Source of the DNA: Cognatazoarcus halotolerans
Lineage (GTDB): Bacteria; Pseudomonadota; Gammaproteobacteria; Burkholderiales; Rhodocyclaceae
Direction: 5' to 3'
Length of the DNA: 64,000 nucleotides
Assembly (NCBI RefSeq): GCF_009800965.1
Contig: NZ_WUAF01000001.1
Span: 558,001 to 622,000, forward strand
Below the pieces are notes generated by a model that was not told the origin of the DNA, did no database searches, and worked only from the letters and a program-made list of their open reading frames with translations. Made by a program: the position numbers and the translations under genes. Positions within the stretch are counted from its first letter, which is position 1, and each line of letters opens with the position of its first letter. This document shows, piece by piece, positions 1-10,182 of the stretch.

Positions 1-1011
1 TTGATCCGGCACTCCATCGACCAACCGTCGAGACGAACATCGTTCTGGGTCATCGGCAGCTTTTCGCCGGCCGCCACGCGGATCATGAGTTCGACCAGAT
101 CGAGGCCGGTGATCAGTTCGGTAACCGGATGCTCCACCTGCAGCCGGGTATTCATTTCTAGGAAATAGAAGCTCTTGTCGGCGCCTACGACGAATTCAAC
201 GGTTCCGGCAGACTCGTATTGCACCGCACGTGCGAGCGCCACGGCCTGCTCGCCCATCGCCTTGCGCATCTCCGGATCGACGAACGGCGAGGGTGCCTCT
301 TCGATGACCTTCTGGTGACGGCGCTGGATCGAGCAATCCCGCTCGTTCAGATATACATAGTTGCCGTGCGAGTCGCCGAGCACCTGGATCTCGATGTGCC
401 GCGGCTCAAGCACGTATTTTTCGATGAAGACCCGGTCATCGCCAAAGGCGTTCTTCGCCTCATTCACGCAGGAGGCAAAGCCGTCGTACGCTTCCTTGTC
501 GTTGAAGGCGACGCGCAAGCCCTTGCCACCACCGCCTGCTGAAGCCTTGATCATCACCGGATAGCCGATACCCTTGGCAATCTCTACAGCTTGTTCCGGG
601 CCCGAGATCGCTTCGTTGTAGCCAGGGATCGTATTGACCTTTGCTTCCAGCGCAAGCTTCTTGGATTCGATCTTGTCGCCCATCTTTGCAACCGAATAGT
701 GCTTCGGCCCGATGAACTTGATGCCTTCCTCTTCAAGACGGCGCGAGAACTCCGCGTTCTCCGACAGGAAACCATAGCCCGGGTGCACCGCTTCCGCACC
801 AGTCTGCTTGCAGGCGGCAATGATCTTGTCGATCACCAGGTACGAATCCTTGGAAGGCGCCGGGCCGATGCATACACCTTCATCGGCGAGATCCACGTGC
901 AGGGCATCCTTGTCGGCCTCGGAGTAGACCGCCACGGTGGCGATGCCCATCTTGCGGGCAGTCTTGATGACGCGGCATGCGATTTCACCGCGGTTGGCAA
1001 TCAGGATTTTC

Positions 1012-1019
<8 letters not shown>
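1..1019 (-). CDS. pccA: Propionyl-CoA/acetyl-CoA carboxylase biotin carboxylase (alpha) subunit, 3' end cut by window
   Basis: ATP-dependent carboxylation of biotin, the first half-reaction of propionyl-CoA carboxylase in the cytoplasm. The 339 visible residues cover the biotin carboxylase N-terminal and ATP-grasp domains. Visible motifs are [13 protein letters not shown] at the start, [10 protein letters not shown] at 79-88, the glycine-rich loop AGGGGKG at 161-167, the [11 protein letters not shown] segment at 227-236 and [14 protein letters not shown] at 288-301. The start ATG is at 1019 behind a GGAGA ribosome site. The biotinyl domain, if on the same chain, lies beyond base 1. It is the last visible gene of the mcm-meaB-pccB-pccA row, so propionyl-CoA is the likely substrate. 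Acetyl-CoA or geranyl-CoA carboxylase is less likely from context. Confidence 0.93.
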
Positions 1020-1137
<118 letters not shown>

Positions 1138-1257
1138 CTCATGTTCCCAGTGAGGAGCGAAGAGCGAGGCGGGCTCTCTGGCCCATGGCCCCGGTACTTA
1201 CTCGGTCAAATCCACATTCGTTCCATTCCAGCATGCAGGTATGCAGCACTCCAGCCC

Positions 1258-2790
1258 TCAGAGGGGGATGTTGCCGTGCTTGCGCCACGGGTTATCGACC
1301 TGCTTGTCCTTGAGCATCGCCAGCGAGCGGCAGATGCGCTTGCGCGTTTCATGCGGCATGACCACATCGTCGATGAAGCCGCGCGCACCCGCCACGAACG
1401 GGTTTGCGAACTTGGCCTTGTACTCGGCTTCGCGTTCGGCCAGTTTTGCTGGGTCCCCCTTTTCCTCGCGGAAGATGATCTCCACCGCACCCTTCGGCCC
1501 CATGACGGCAATCTCGGCCGATGGCCACGCAAAGTTCACATCGCCGCGCAGGTGCTTGGAGCTCATCACGTCATACGCACCGCCATAGGCCTTGCGGGTG
1601 ATCAGGGTGACCTTCGGCACGGTGCACTCGGCGTAGGCATAGAGCAGCTTGGCACCGTGTTTGATGATGCCGCCGTATTCCTGGCTGGTTCCCGGCATGA
1701 ATCCGGGCACATCGACCAGCGTGACAACCGGAATGTTGAACGCATCGCAGAAGCGCACGAACCGAGCGGCCTTGATCGAGCTCTTGATGTCGAGACAACC
1801 CGCAAGCACCAAGGGCTGGTTGGCGACGATTCCGACCGTGGAACCTTCCATGCGCGCCAATCCGATGATGATGTTCTTGGCGTAGTCAGGCTGAAGTTCG
1901 AAGAAGTCTCCATCGTCGACCATCTTGAAGATCAGCTCCTTCATGTCGTACGACTGGTTGGCACTACTCGGGACAAGCGTATCGAGCGAGTAATCGACAC
2001 GGTCGGCCGGGTCGTCGCACGGCACCACCGGCACCTCGCTGCGATTGCTGCCGGGCAGGAAACCGACCAGCCGCCGGGTCATCATCAAGGCTTCGACATC
2101 GTTTTCGAACGCGAGGTCGGCGACGCCCGATTTGGTGTTGTGCGTCACCGCCCCACCCAGCTGCTCGGCAGTGACTTCCTCATGGGTCACCGTTTTCACG
2201 ACTTCCGGGCCGGTGACGAACATGTAGGAGGAGTCCTTGACCATGAAGATGAAGTCGGTCATCGCCGGGCTGTACACCGCACCGCCCGCGCAAGGGCCCA
2301 TGATCAGGGAGATCTGCGGGATCACGCCGGAGGCCATCACGTTGCGCTGAAACACGTCGGCATACCCGCCCAGCGATGCCACGCCCTCCTGAATCCGGGC
2401 GCCGCCGGAGTCATTCAGACCGATCACCGGGGCACCGACCTTCATCGCATGGTCCATGACCTTGCAGATCTTCTCAGCCTGGGTTTCCGACAATGAGCCG
2501 CCAAAGACCGTGAAATCCTGCGAGAAGACGAATACGAGACGCCCATTGACGGTACCGTAACCGGTCACGACACCGTCGCCCGGAACATGTTCGGCATCCA
2601 TGCCGAAATCGGTACAACGATGCTCCTTGAACATGTCCCACTCTTCGAAGCTGCCATCGTCGAGGAACAGTTCGATGCGCTCACGCGCAGTCAGCTTGCC
2701 CTTTGCGTGCTGTGAATCGATACGCTTCTGCCCACCACCAAGATGAGCCTTCTGGCGCTTTTCCTCCAGCTGGCGAATGATTTCATGCAT
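1258..2790 (-). CDS. pccB: Propionyl-CoA carboxylase beta (carboxyltransferase) subunit
   Basis: Transfers carboxyl from carboxybiotin to propionyl-CoA, giving methylmalonyl-CoA. The protein is 510 residues, the usual length. I chose the ATG at 2790 because [12 protein letters not shown] is the family's typical N-terminus and AGAGGA precedes it at good spacing. An in-frame upstream extension would overlap meaB and is unlikely. Carboxyltransferase signatures are visible: SGGARIQEG at 128-136, [12 protein letters not shown] at 165-176, [13 protein letters not shown] at 194-206, and a second oxyanion-type segment [14 protein letters not shown] near residue 410. It lies 53 bp after meaB and upstream of pccA on the same strand. 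Confidence 0.95.
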   Translation of the reverse strand: MHEIIRQLEEKRQKAHLGGGQKRIDSQHAKGKLTARERIELFLDDGSFEEWDMFKEHRCTDFGMDAEHVPGDGVVTGYGTVNGRLVFVFSQDFTVFGGSLSETQAEKICKVMDHAMKVGAPVIGLNDSGGARIQEGVASLGGYADVFQRNVMASGVIPQISLIMGPCAGGAVYSPAMTDFIFMVKDSSYMFVTGPEVVKTVTHEEVTAEQLGGAVTHNTKSGVADLAFENDVEALMMTRRLVGFLPGSNRSEVPVVPCDDPADRVDYSLDTLVPSSANQSYDMKELIFKMVDDGDFFELQPDYAKNIIIGLARMEGSTVGIVANQPLVLAGCLDIKSSIKAARFVRFCDAFNIPVVTLVDVPGFMPGTSQEYGGIIKHGAKLLYAYAECTVPKVTLITRKAYGGAYDVMSSKHLRGDVNFAWPSAEIAVMGPKGAVEIIFREEKGDPAKLAEREAEYKAKFANPFVAGARGFIDDVVMPHETRKRICRSLAMLKDKQVDNPWRKHGNIPL

Positions 2791-2843
2791 GATCGTCCTC
2801 TTCATGTCGATTTCGGAAGCCTTCCCGGCCCCGGTTTCTTTTG

Positions 2844-3836
2844 TCAGCCCAGGTAGCCGAGCAAACGCCTGGCTGCGGCGGAAGGCGTACTCTGCCCTTC
2901 CTCCACTGCCATGCAAAGCGTCGGCAAACTCTTCTTCACTTCGGGGTGGTCGCGAAATCGTGCGCGCAACCCGCTGTCTATCATTTCCCACATCCACGCC
3001 AGCGCCTGGTGACGCCGCTTGCTCTCGAACTCGCCGCTTGCCAGCATCGTTGCGCGATAGCGCTCGATCTCGGCCCAGAATTCGGCGACCCCGTCATTCC
3101 TGAGTGCCGAGAGGGTCAGCACCGGCACCGTCCAGTTGGGACTGGCAGGGCGCAGCATGTGCAGGGCGCTCTTCATCTGCGCCTTGGCCATCTGCGCCGC
3201 GCGCGGATCAATATCCGCCTTGTTCACCACGATCAGGTCGGCAATCTCCATGATGCCCTTCTTGATCGCCTGAAGATCGTCACCCGCATTGGGCAACTGC
3301 AGCAGGCAAAATATATCCGTCATGCCCGCAACGGCGGTCTCGGACTGTCCAACCCCCACCGTTTCGACGATGACGACATCAAAGCCATAGGCCTCACAGA
3401 TCAGCATCGCTTCGCGCGTTTTTTCGGCCACCCCACCGAGGCTTCCGGAAGAGGGGCTCGGCCGGATGAAGGCCGAGGTCGACTGCGACAGGCGCTCCAT
3501 GCGCGTCTTGTCGCCAAGGATGGATCCACCCGTTAACGAAGAGCTTGGATCGACCGCAAGCACCGCAACCTTCAATCCCTGGTCGATCAGATACAGGCCC
3601 AAGGCCTCGATGAAGGTCGACTTCCCTACGCCGGGCACCCCAGAGATTCCGACCCGCATGGCCCGCCCCGAATGCGGCAGCAAGGCTTCCAACAGTGCGC
3701 CCGCCCGCTGCTTGTGCTCGGCACGGCGGGACTCTACCAGGGTAATGCTCTTCGCAAGCGCGCGCAGCTGCCCGGCAAGCACGCCGTCGACAAGGGCCTG
3801 ATCTTCGGGGGAAAGAGGGAAGTGCAATGCGTTCAT
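2844..3836 (-). CDS. meaB: MeaB/ArgK-type G3E GTPase, methylmalonyl-CoA mutase chaperone
   Basis: GTPase that gates adenosylcobalamin loading and protects methylmalonyl-CoA mutase from inactivation (known for the family). The 330-residue chain has a P-loop GVPGVGKST at about 66-74, a [10 protein letters not shown] switch segment near 157 and the NKAD guanine-specificity motif in VVNKADIDP near 210. An adjacent in-frame GTG at 3839 could replace the ATG at 3836. No strong ribosome site is visible before either. It sits directly downstream of the mutase with 51 bp between them, the classical arrangement, so assignment to MeaB rather than the historical ArgK transport kinase is secure. Confidence 0.94.
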   Translation of the reverse strand: MNALHFPLSPEDQALVDGVLAGQLRALAKSITLVESRRAEHKQRAGALLEALLPHSGRAMRVGISGVPGVGKSTFIEALGLYLIDQGLKVAVLAVDPSSSLTGGSILGDKTRMERLSQSTSAFIRPSPSSGSLGGVAEKTREAMLICEAYGFDVVIVETVGVGQSETAVAGMTDIFCLLQLPNAGDDLQAIKKGIMEIADLIVVNKADIDPRAAQMAKAQMKSALHMLRPASPNWTVPVLTLSALRNDGVAEFWAEIERYRATMLASGEFESKRRHQALAWMWEMIDSGLRARFRDHPEVKKSLPTLCMAVEEGQSTPSAAARRLLGYLG

Positions 3837-3887
3837 CACCGTACAAGAGCCGGCGACCCCGGAGGCCGCCGCTGACGAATGGGTTGA

Positions 3888-6050
3888 TTACTTGCCGCGC
3901 GCCGCGCGAATCTGCTTGAGCACTTCGCGCGCCGACGTCTGGATCGGCGTGCCGGGACCGAAGATCCCTTTGGCGCCGGCGGCATAGAGCGCATCGTAAT
4001 CCTGAGCCGGTATGACGCCACCGACAAAGACGACGATATCATCGGCTCCTTGCGCCTTGAGGCTGTTGATGATTGCAGGCACCAGAGTCTTATGGCCGGC
4101 AGCCAGGCTCGAACAGCCGACAGCGTGCACATCGTTCTCGACGGCGTGGCGGGCAGCTTCCTCGGGCGTCTGGAACAACGGGCCCACATCGATATCGAAG
4201 CCGAGATCGGCAAAAGCCGAAGCGACCACCTTGGCACCGCGATCGTGCCCATCCTGCCCAAGCTTGGCGACCATGATTCGCGGGCGGCGACCTTCTTCGG
4301 CAACGAACGCTTCGATATCGGCCTTCAGGGCTTTCCAGTCGTCCATCTCTTCCACCACGGCACCATACACTCCAGAGACAGACTGCGGATTGGCCCGATA
4401 GCGCCCCCACACTTTTTCGAGTGCATCGGAGATCTCGCCGACCGTGGCGCGCAGGCGGCAGGCCTTGACGGCCAGGTCCAGCAGGTTGCCTTCACCGGTC
4501 TCGGCACACTTGGTCAGCGCATCGAGTGCAGCCTGGACCGCGGCACCGTCACGAGTCTCGCGAATCTGCTTGAGCCGTGCGATCTGGGACTCGCGTACCG
4601 CGTGGTTGTCGATATCGAGGATCTCGATCGGGTCTTCCTTTGCGAGCTTGTACTTGTTCACCCCGACGATCACGTCCTTGCCCGAGTCGATGCGCGCCTG
4701 CTTGTCGGCAGCGCATTCCTCAACCTTCATCTTGGCCCAGCCGGACTCGACCGCCTTGGTCATGCCGCCCATGCCCTCGATCTCTTCGATCAGCGCCCAG
4801 GCCTTGTCGGCCATCTCCTGGGTGAGCGATTCCATCATGTAGGAGCCCGCCCAGGGATCGACGACGTTACAGATATGCGTCTCTTCCTGGATGATGATCT
4901 GGGTGTTACGGGCGATGCGGGCCGAGAATTCGGTCGGCAGCGCGATTGCTTCGTCGAGCGCATTGGTGTGCAGCGACTGGGTTCCGCCGAACACGGCGGC
5001 CATGGCCTCGATGGTCGTGCGCACCACGTTGTTGTACGGATCCTGCTCGGTGAGCGACCAGCCCGAAGTCTGGCTGTGGGTGCGCAGCATCATCGACTTG
5101 GGGTTCTTCGGATTGAACTGCTTCATGATCCGCCACCACAACAGACGCGCCGCGCGCATCTTGGCAATCTCGAGGTAGAAGTTCATGCCGACAGCCCAGA
5201 AGAACGACAGGCGCCCGGCGAAGGTGTCGACATCCATGCCGGAGTTGATACCGGTGCGGACATATTCGAGTCCATCCGCCAGCGTGAACGCCAGCTCGAT
5301 GGCCTGGTTCGCGCCGGCTTCCTGGATGTGGTAGCCCGAAATCGAGATCGAATTGAACTTCGGCATGTGCTGCGCCGTATAGCCGAAGATGTCGGCGATG
5401 ATCTTCATCGACGGGGTCGGCGGGTAGATATAGGTGTTACGGACCATGAACTCCTTGAGGATATCGTTCTGAATGGTCCCGGAGAGTTTCTCCTGCGACA
5501 CGCCCTGCTCTTCCGCGGCGACGATGTAGCCCGCCAGGATCGGCAGTACTGCACCGTTCATGGTCATCGACACCGAGACCTTGTCGAGCGGGATGCCGTC
5601 GAAAAGGATCTTCATGTCCTCGACCGAATCGATCGCCACGCCGGCCTTGCCCACGTCGCCGAGAACTCGGGCGTTGTCGGAGTCGTAGCCGCGATGGGTG
5701 GCCAGGTCGAAAGCCACCGACACACCCTGTGCGCCGGCCGCCAGCGCCTTGCGATAAAAGGCATTCGAGGCTTCGGCTGTCGAGAAACCCGCGTATTGCC
5801 GGATCGTCCACGGACGTACCGCATACATGGTTGCCTGCGGGCCCCGAAGGTACGGCTCGAGGCCGGGAAGGGTATCTGCGTACTCCAGCCCCTTCGTGTC
5901 AGCTGCGGTGTAAAGCGGCTTTACAGAAATGCCCTCGGGCGTAATCCAGTTGAGCGCCTCGATATTCCCGCCCGGTGCAGACTTGGCGGCCGCCTTTTCC
6001 CAGGCGCTCATATCCGGTGTCGGGAAGCTGGGAGCATTTGCATGCGACAT
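3888..6050 (-). CDS. mcm: Methylmalonyl-CoA mutase, single-chain form
   Basis: Adenosylcobalamin-dependent isomerisation of (R)-methylmalonyl-CoA to succinyl-CoA. The 720-residue protein has the N-terminal substrate barrel, with the [18 protein letters not shown] signature near 80-97, and a C-terminal B12-binding domain with the base-off motif DGHDRG (His at about 602) and a later GG-containing segment. I chose the ATG at 6050 because AGAGGG lies nine bases upstream. A longer in-frame start at 6083 has no such support. It is first in the minus-strand propionate operon and is divergent from a GntR regulator, which is the obvious candidate to control it. No methylmalonyl-CoA epimerase gene lies within the window. 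Confidence 0.96.
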   Translation of the reverse strand: MSHANAPSFPTPDMSAWEKAAAKSAPGGNIEALNWITPEGISVKPLYTAADTKGLEYADTLPGLEPYLRGPQATMYAVRPWTIRQYAGFSTAEASNAFYRKALAAGAQGVSVAFDLATHRGYDSDNARVLGDVGKAGVAIDSVEDMKILFDGIPLDKVSVSMTMNGAVLPILAGYIVAAEEQGVSQEKLSGTIQNDILKEFMVRNTYIYPPTPSMKIIADIFGYTAQHMPKFNSISISGYHIQEAGANQAIELAFTLADGLEYVRTGINSGMDVDTFAGRLSFFWAVGMNFYLEIAKMRAARLLWWRIMKQFNPKNPKSMMLRTHSQTSGWSLTEQDPYNNVVRTTIEAMAAVFGGTQSLHTNALDEAIALPTEFSARIARNTQIIIQEETHICNVVDPWAGSYMMESLTQEMADKAWALIEEIEGMGGMTKAVESGWAKMKVEECAADKQARIDSGKDVIVGVNKYKLAKEDPIEILDIDNHAVRESQIARLKQIRETRDGAAVQAALDALTKCAETGEGNLLDLAVKACRLRATVGEISDALEKVWGRYRANPQSVSGVYGAVVEEMDDWKALKADIEAFVAEEGRRPRIMVAKLGQDGHDRGAKVVASAFADLGFDIDVGPLFQTPEEAARHAVENDVHAVGCSSLAAGHKTLVPAIINSLKAQGADDIVVFVGGVIPAQDYDALYAAGAKGIFGPGTPIQTSAREVLKQIRAARGK

Positions 6051-6164
6051 GAAGAACCCTCTTGAATTAGACGCGCCGAGCACGGCGCTCTGACGATGGC
6101 GTTCGAGCCATCAACCACATCACGCCGCGCAGCACGGCGAGGCAGTCGTAAAGCAGGCCTGAGG

Positions 6165-6230
6165 CCCAACCTTGACTTGTATTCCGCGCCAGATAATACT
6201 TTATCCATAATTATGAATGCAATAGCTAGC
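6165..6230. promoter_or_regulatory. Divergent promoter/operator region between mcm and the GntR regulator
   Basis: AT-rich patch in otherwise GC-rich DNA. TTGACT at 6172-6177 with TAATAC at 6194-6199 (16 bp spacer) could drive the GntR gene. On the other strand TATTAT overlaps the same place. A perfect 10-bp palindrome CATAATTATG lies at 6206-6215, between the start codons, and is a plausible operator for the divergently encoded GntR protein. Site assignments are by eye only. Confidence 0.4.
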
Positions 6231-6250
6231 TAGAGACAGGAAAACGGCAG

Positions 6251-6922
6251 ATGACCGCAAACCGAATTGCTCCCCTTGCTCTCTACCAGGAAGTCGCGGA
6301 ACGATTGCGCGAGCGCATCTTCGCGCATGACCTGCCACAGGGGGCCTGGATTGACGAGCAGGCCGTGGCCGAACAATACGGCATATCGAGGACTCCCCTG
6401 CGCGAAGCGCTCAAGGTGCTTGCATCCGAGGGGCTTGTCACCCTCAAACCACGACGCGGCTGTTACGTTACGGAAATTTCCGAACGCGACCTCGACGAGA
6501 TCTTCGCGGTCATGGCACTTCTTGAAGGGAAATGCGCTTCGGAAACGGCCAAAAAGGCCGGCAATCCGGATATCCGTGCGCTTCAGACGATTCACGACAG
6601 GCTCGAAGAGGCCGGCGCGCATGGTGACATCGAAGGTTTTTTTGAAGCCAATCAGCTCTTTCACGGAAAAGTGCAGGAGATTGCCGACAATCACTGGCTC
6701 GCCCATGTGATCGCCGACCTCCGCAAGGTAATCAGACTTTCCCGCCATCACTCCCTGTTCAGCGAGGGTCGCCTCGAGCAATCTCTCGCGGAGCACCGCC
6801 TGATCCTCGCCGCCTTCACCATGCGGGATCCCGCACTGGCAGAACAACGCATGCGCGAACACATAACGAGCGGGCGCATGGCGCTCGCCCGTATCGCCGC
6901 AGCGCGCACCGTTGCCGCCTGA
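6251..6922 (+). CDS. GntR-family transcriptional regulator (FadR/FCD subfamily)
   Basis: Predicted DNA-binding repressor or activator. The 223-residue chain has an N-terminal winged helix at about 10-77, with the typical QAVAEQYGISRTPLREALK recognition-helix region, followed by an all-helical FCD ligand domain at about 85-210, where the DLDEIFAVMALLEG segment begins the effector fold. FCD regulators usually bind small carboxylates or acyl-CoA-related ligands. The ATG at 6251 follows ACAGGAAA. Its position divergent to the mcm-pcc operon suggests that it senses a propionate or methylmalonate metabolite. That role is inference. Confidence 0.88.
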   Translation: MTANRIAPLALYQEVAERLRERIFAHDLPQGAWIDEQAVAEQYGISRTPLREALKVLASEGLVTLKPRRGCYVTEISERDLDEIFAVMALLEGKCASETAKKAGNPDIRALQTIHDRLEEAGAHGDIEGFFEANQLFHGKVQEIADNHWLAHVIADLRKVIRLSRHHSLFSEGRLEQSLAEHRLILAAFTMRDPALAEQRMREHITSGRMALARIAAARTVAA

Positions 6923-7343
6923 CTTATCGAAACGAGCCGACGTCGACGGCGTCCAGGGTCGCCGGATGTGACGCCGGCAAACGCAGCACGCAAGCGACCG
7001 CGGCCCTCCTCCCCGTGGGCATTCCGCGCCAGCTCACGACGGGGTGGCGAAGAACATCCACTCACACAACAATTTCCTGCGGACGCCCAGGATTCGTGTC
7101 GTGCGGGCCCGAGGACTCAGGCTAATCGAACTGCAAGGGCTCACCGGGAACGAGGACGCAATCGCAGGCATCCCCGGAACCCGCAACCATATCCAAACGC
7201 CTACGCGCACATCGCTTCAGCATGGATTCAACTTACCGCACCGACAAGGATTCATTATGATGCGAGCCGCCGACATCTATCGTGAACGTCGGCTCCCATC
7301 TCGACAGCAAGGGCGCCGCTCGCGCCACCAATCGGAGAAGTCG
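6923..7343 (+). other. 421-bp stretch without a recognisable gene
   Basis: Between the GntR gene and the crotonase-family gene. The reading frame of the crotonase gene is open upstream to about 7044, but the translated extension is basic, shows no family similarity and has no ribosome site, so I left it out. No clear terminator or RNA gene is visible. Confidence 0.5.
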
Positions 7344-8126
7344 ATGGCTGGACATATCAACATCGCGCGCGAACACGATATCGCACTTATCACCCTGGAC
7401 AATCCCGACAAGCTCAATGCCGTGGATTCGGCCATGTGGCAGGCGCTCAAGCAGGTCATGGATCGGGTCAATGCGGACTCGGAGCTGCGCTGCGTCGTGA
7501 TCAGCGGCGCCGGTGACAAGGCCTTCGCCGCCGGCGGCGATATCGAGGAGTTTCTCACCGTCCGCGCAACTGTCGATCAGGCCCTTCACTATCACGACGA
7601 ACTCGTCGCGGCTGCGCTGGACTCGATACGAAACTGTCCCGTGCCGACCGTTGCCGCGATTCGCGGTGCCTGTATCGGCGGAGGCCTGGAAATCGCCGGT
7701 TGCTGCGACATTCGTATCGCGGGCACGTCCGCGCGCTTTGGTGCGCCAATCAACCGCCTTGGCTTCTCAATGTATCCGGGTGAAATGGCCGGGTTGCTCG
7801 AACTCGTCGGCCCTGCAGTCCTGCTCGAAATCCTGCTGGAGGGGCGTATCCTCGACTCAGCCGATGCGCTCTCCAAGGGCTTGCTCACCCGCGTCGTCGA
7901 CGACGAGCGCCTTGAACATGAAGCACGCGAAACCGCCCTAAGGATCTCAGCCGGTGCGCCCCTGGTTGCGCGCTGGCACAAGCAATGGGTGCGTCGCCTC
8001 ACCGGACGGGGACCTTTGACCGACGATGAAAAACGCAGCGCGTTCGACTTCCTCGCAACGGACGACTACCGAGAAGGCCTTGCCGCGTTTCTCGAGAAAC
8101 GGCATCCCCAGTTCCATGGACGCTGA
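7344..8126 (+). CDS. Enoyl-CoA hydratase/isomerase (crotonase) family protein
   Basis: CoA-ester enzyme of the crotonase superfamily, 260 residues, the normal length. The start ATG at 7344 follows GGAGA at ideal spacing. The first oxyanion-hole segment AFAAGGDIEEF lies near 61-71 and the second, ACIGGGLEIA, near 109-118, which keeps the first catalytic Glu position. The usual second Glu region (a GxPE-type motif in hydratases) reads FGAPINRLG here, with Asn in place of Glu. Classical hydration is therefore doubtful. Isomerase, decarboxylase or thioesterase-like chemistry is equally possible. Its position near the methylmalonyl-CoA operon makes a role in branched or propionyl-CoA metabolism plausible but unproven. 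Confidence 0.85.
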   Translation: MAGHINIAREHDIALITLDNPDKLNAVDSAMWQALKQVMDRVNADSELRCVVISGAGDKAFAAGGDIEEFLTVRATVDQALHYHDELVAAALDSIRNCPVPTVAAIRGACIGGGLEIAGCCDIRIAGTSARFGAPINRLGFSMYPGEMAGLLELVGPAVLLEILLEGRILDSADALSKGLLTRVVDDERLEHEARETALRISAGAPLVARWHKQWVRRLTGRGPLTDDEKRSAFDFLATDDYREGLAAFLEKRHPQFHGR

Positions 8127-8150
8127 AAACAAGGCAGCCTGAAGGGGCAC

Positions 8151-8960
8151 TCAAGCCCCAAGGACACTGTGAAGCATCTTGAGACTTAAAAGGACCAAGA
8201 GCCCGGCGAATACCTTCTTGAGCGCGGCAACCGGCAGCTTGTGCGCCAGTCGCGCTCCGAGTGGCGCGGTAAACATGCTGACCACGGTCACCAGTAACAA
8301 CGCGGGCAAGTAGATGAACCCGACCGTATACTGCGGCATGCCCTCCGCGCCCCAGCCGTTCACTACGTAACCGAGAGTGCCCGACAGCGCGATCGGCAGA
8401 CCAATTGCGGCCGACGTACCGATCGCATTCTGCATCTTCACGTTGCACCACGTCATGAACGGCACCGAAAGCGACCCTCCGCCGATCGCAACCAGTGCAG
8501 AGATCCCGCCGATCCCCAGTCCGACCCCGGTCATCCCTATCCGCCCAGGCAGATCCCGACTCGGCTTCGGCTTGACATTGAGGAGCATCTGCACCGAAAC
8601 GTAGGCCATGAAGCAGACGAAGAAAATAGCAAGCGGGCGCGATGGCACGTGGGACGCGATAAAGGTTGCCCCAAAGGTTCCGACAAGGATGCCCGGCGTG
8701 ATGAATCGCACCACGTTCCAGAGTACCGCACCGTGCCGATGATGCGAGCGCAGGCTCGAGACCGAGGTCATCACGATCGCCGCCATGGACGTACCAAGCG
8801 CCATATGCACGAGTTTTTCAGGGGGGAAGCCCTGTGCGACGAACAGGGTGGTAAGCATCGGAACCATGATCCCGCCACCACCGACACCGAGCAGACCTGC
8901 AAAAAATCCCACGAAGCCCCCGAGCACCGGGTAGGCCAGCCACCACACATCAAAAGTCAT
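8151..8960 (-). CDS. TauE/SafE-family sulfite/organosulfonate permease
   Basis: Integral inner-membrane protein of about 269 residues with seven to eight hydrophobic segments. The family's duplicated motif is visible: GFFAGLLGVGGGGIMVP near the N-terminus and ALVAIGGGSLSVPFMTW in the second half. Members export or import sulfite, sulfoacetate or related anions, and the substrate here cannot be read from sequence. An ATG at 8960 is chosen, with an adjacent GTG at 8963 also possible. The gene's 5' end overlaps the stop of the EVE-domain gene by about 10 bp, so the two are probably co-transcribed. Confidence 0.88.
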   Translation of the reverse strand: MTFDVWWLAYPVLGGFVGFFAGLLGVGGGGIMVPMLTTLFVAQGFPPEKLVHMALGTSMAAIVMTSVSSLRSHHRHGAVLWNVVRFITPGILVGTFGATFIASHVPSRPLAIFFVCFMAYVSVQMLLNVKPKPSRDLPGRIGMTGVGLGIGGISALVAIGGGSLSVPFMTWCNVKMQNAIGTSAAIGLPIALSGTLGYVVNGWGAEGMPQYTVGFIYLPALLLVTVVSMFTAPLGARLAHKLPVAALKKVFAGLLVLLSLKMLHSVLGA

Positions 8961-9429
8961 CACGTCTCAGCTCAAGCAGTGTCTCGGTAATGAAGCGCCA
9001 CTCGTCCGGATCGACCGGAGTGATCGATAGACGGTTGCCTTTTGCCAGGACACGCATGTTGGCTAGTTCGGGCCGGCTGCGCAACTCGGGCAAACCCACA
9101 AGTCGGGTCTTCATGACGAAACGCACATCGACGTTGAACCATCTCGGTTTGTCCGGCGATGACGACGCGTCATAGAAGCGACTGCCGGGATCGAACTGGG
9201 TCGCATCCGGATACGCAAGACTCGAAACCCTGGCGATGCCCGCGATACCTGGCTGCGGACAGCTCGAATGATAGAACAGCACCGGATCCCCCACGCTCAT
9301 CTGGTTCATCATGAAATTGCGGGCCTGATAGTTGCGGACGCCATACCAGGCCACCGTGGCGCCCGGCATTGCGGCTAGATCGTCAATCGAGCAATCGTCC
9401 GGTTCTGATTTCATCAACCAGTAACGCAT
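8950..9429 (-). CDS. EVE-domain protein
   Basis: Small cytoplasmic protein of 159 residues made almost entirely of an EVE domain, a PUA-like fold that binds modified bases in DNA or RNA in characterised members. Diagnostic segments are MRYWLMKSEPD at the start, WYGVRNYQARNFM near 37-49 and VGDPVLFYHS near 55-64. The ATG at 9429 is preceded by AGGAAAGAG and agrees with the family N-terminus. An upstream in-frame start at 9456 is not needed. EVE proteins sometimes accompany restriction or defence genes, but here the neighbour is an overlapping permease gene, so a housekeeping role in RNA modification is as likely. Confidence 0.9.
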   Translation of the reverse strand: MRYWLMKSEPDDCSIDDLAAMPGATVAWYGVRNYQARNFMMNQMSVGDPVLFYHSSCPQPGIAGIARVSSLAYPDATQFDPGSRFYDASSSPDKPRWFNVDVRFVMKTRLVGLPELRSRPELANMRVLAKGNRLSITPVDPDEWRFITETLLELRRDDF

Positions 9430-9730
9430 CGTCTCTTTCCTGATATCCGTGAACAATCGATAGGCCTTGATTATTGCCGCTCAAGCCACTGCCAGTCATC
9501 TTGATCGCACGACAGACGCTCGTCCGCCATCACGACGTGAGCAACGATTGCTGCCCACGTCAAGAATGTCGGCGACAAGGACAGCCGCGATTACGACTGG
9601 ATATCTATCGGACAACCGTCTTCCCGATAGCACGGCCGTGCAGTTGCCTGAGTTGCTCGGGCAGGCGGGCGGCCTCTCCGACCCATATCGCCTATCATGT
9701 GCGGCAGAGAGAAACGTTGGACCCGAAGTC
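9430..9730. other. Intergenic region with a small stem-loop
   Basis: About 300 bp between the divergent EVE and DUF1850 genes. It holds a 7-bp inverted repeat, CTATCGG at 9605-9611 and CCGATAG at 9624-9630, which may be an operator or part of a 5' UTR. Short frames here give low-complexity, non-homologous peptides. No RNA gene is recognised. Confidence 0.4.
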
Positions 9731-10099
9731 ATGAGCCTATGCTTGGCAAGTGGAGCCTTGCTGGTCAAGATTGCCAGCACTGCATTCACGTTGGCCTGGA
9801 CGCATTCGATCGAAAAGATCCGCTGGGAAGAAGAGTGGAGGGTCGATGCCGGTTCCCTCGTCTTGCAGGAGGCACGTATCCGTGGCTCTGGCGCGGGGAT
9901 GGACCCTCCGGAAGGTGCGCGACTGGAAAACGGGGTCTGGCATTACCAGGTAACGCGGCGTCTCGCCCGCCTCGACCTCGCGCACTCGCCCTATACAGCG
10001 GGCTACACCCTGTGCCTGGACGGGCACTGCCGCCCGTTGGCCGAATACTTCGGCAATCTGCCCGCGATCACGACCGTTACACTGAGCCCCTGTGATTGA
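9731..10099 (+). CDS. DUF1850 family protein
   Basis: A 122-residue protein with a hydrophobic N-terminus followed by the DUF1850 pattern: FTLAWTHSIEKIRWEEEW near 20-37, a LVLQEARIRGSGAGMDPPEG block near 45-64, and a C-terminal region ending in a short cysteine-containing loop (CLDGHCRPL). DUF1850 proteins normally accompany TRAP-TAXI transporter genes and are thought to help that system. No TRAP gene is next to this copy. The ATG at 9731 is chosen because the family begins here, although the frame is open further upstream to 9467. A bidirectional terminator follows. Confidence 0.75.
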   Translation: MSLCLASGALLVKIASTAFTLAWTHSIEKIRWEEEWRVDAGSLVLQEARIRGSGAGMDPPEGARLENGVWHYQVTRRLARLDLAHSPYTAGYTLCLDGHCRPLAEYFGNLPAITTVTLSPCD

Positions 10100-10140
10100 T
10101 GTTGGAATTCGGCGGTCCAGTTCCCGCAGCCCCCTGCCAG

Positions 10141-10180
10141 AAAAGAAAAGAGGCGCGAAATTCGCGCCTCTCTTTTTTGG
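10141..10180. terminator. Bidirectional Rho-independent terminator
   Basis: Perfect 10-bp inverted repeat GAGGCGCGAA/TTCGCGCCTC at 10150-10170. It is flanked by TCTTTTTT on the plus side and TTTTCTTTTCT on the minus side, so it can stop both the DUF1850 transcript and the 6S RNA transcript. Confidence 0.85.
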
Positions 10181-10182
10181 TC

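Noticed and set aside
4050-6065. A 671-codon plus-strand open frame opposite mcm
   Set aside because: Shadow of the mutase gene on the other strand. The mutase frame has full-length conserved motifs and a ribosome site.
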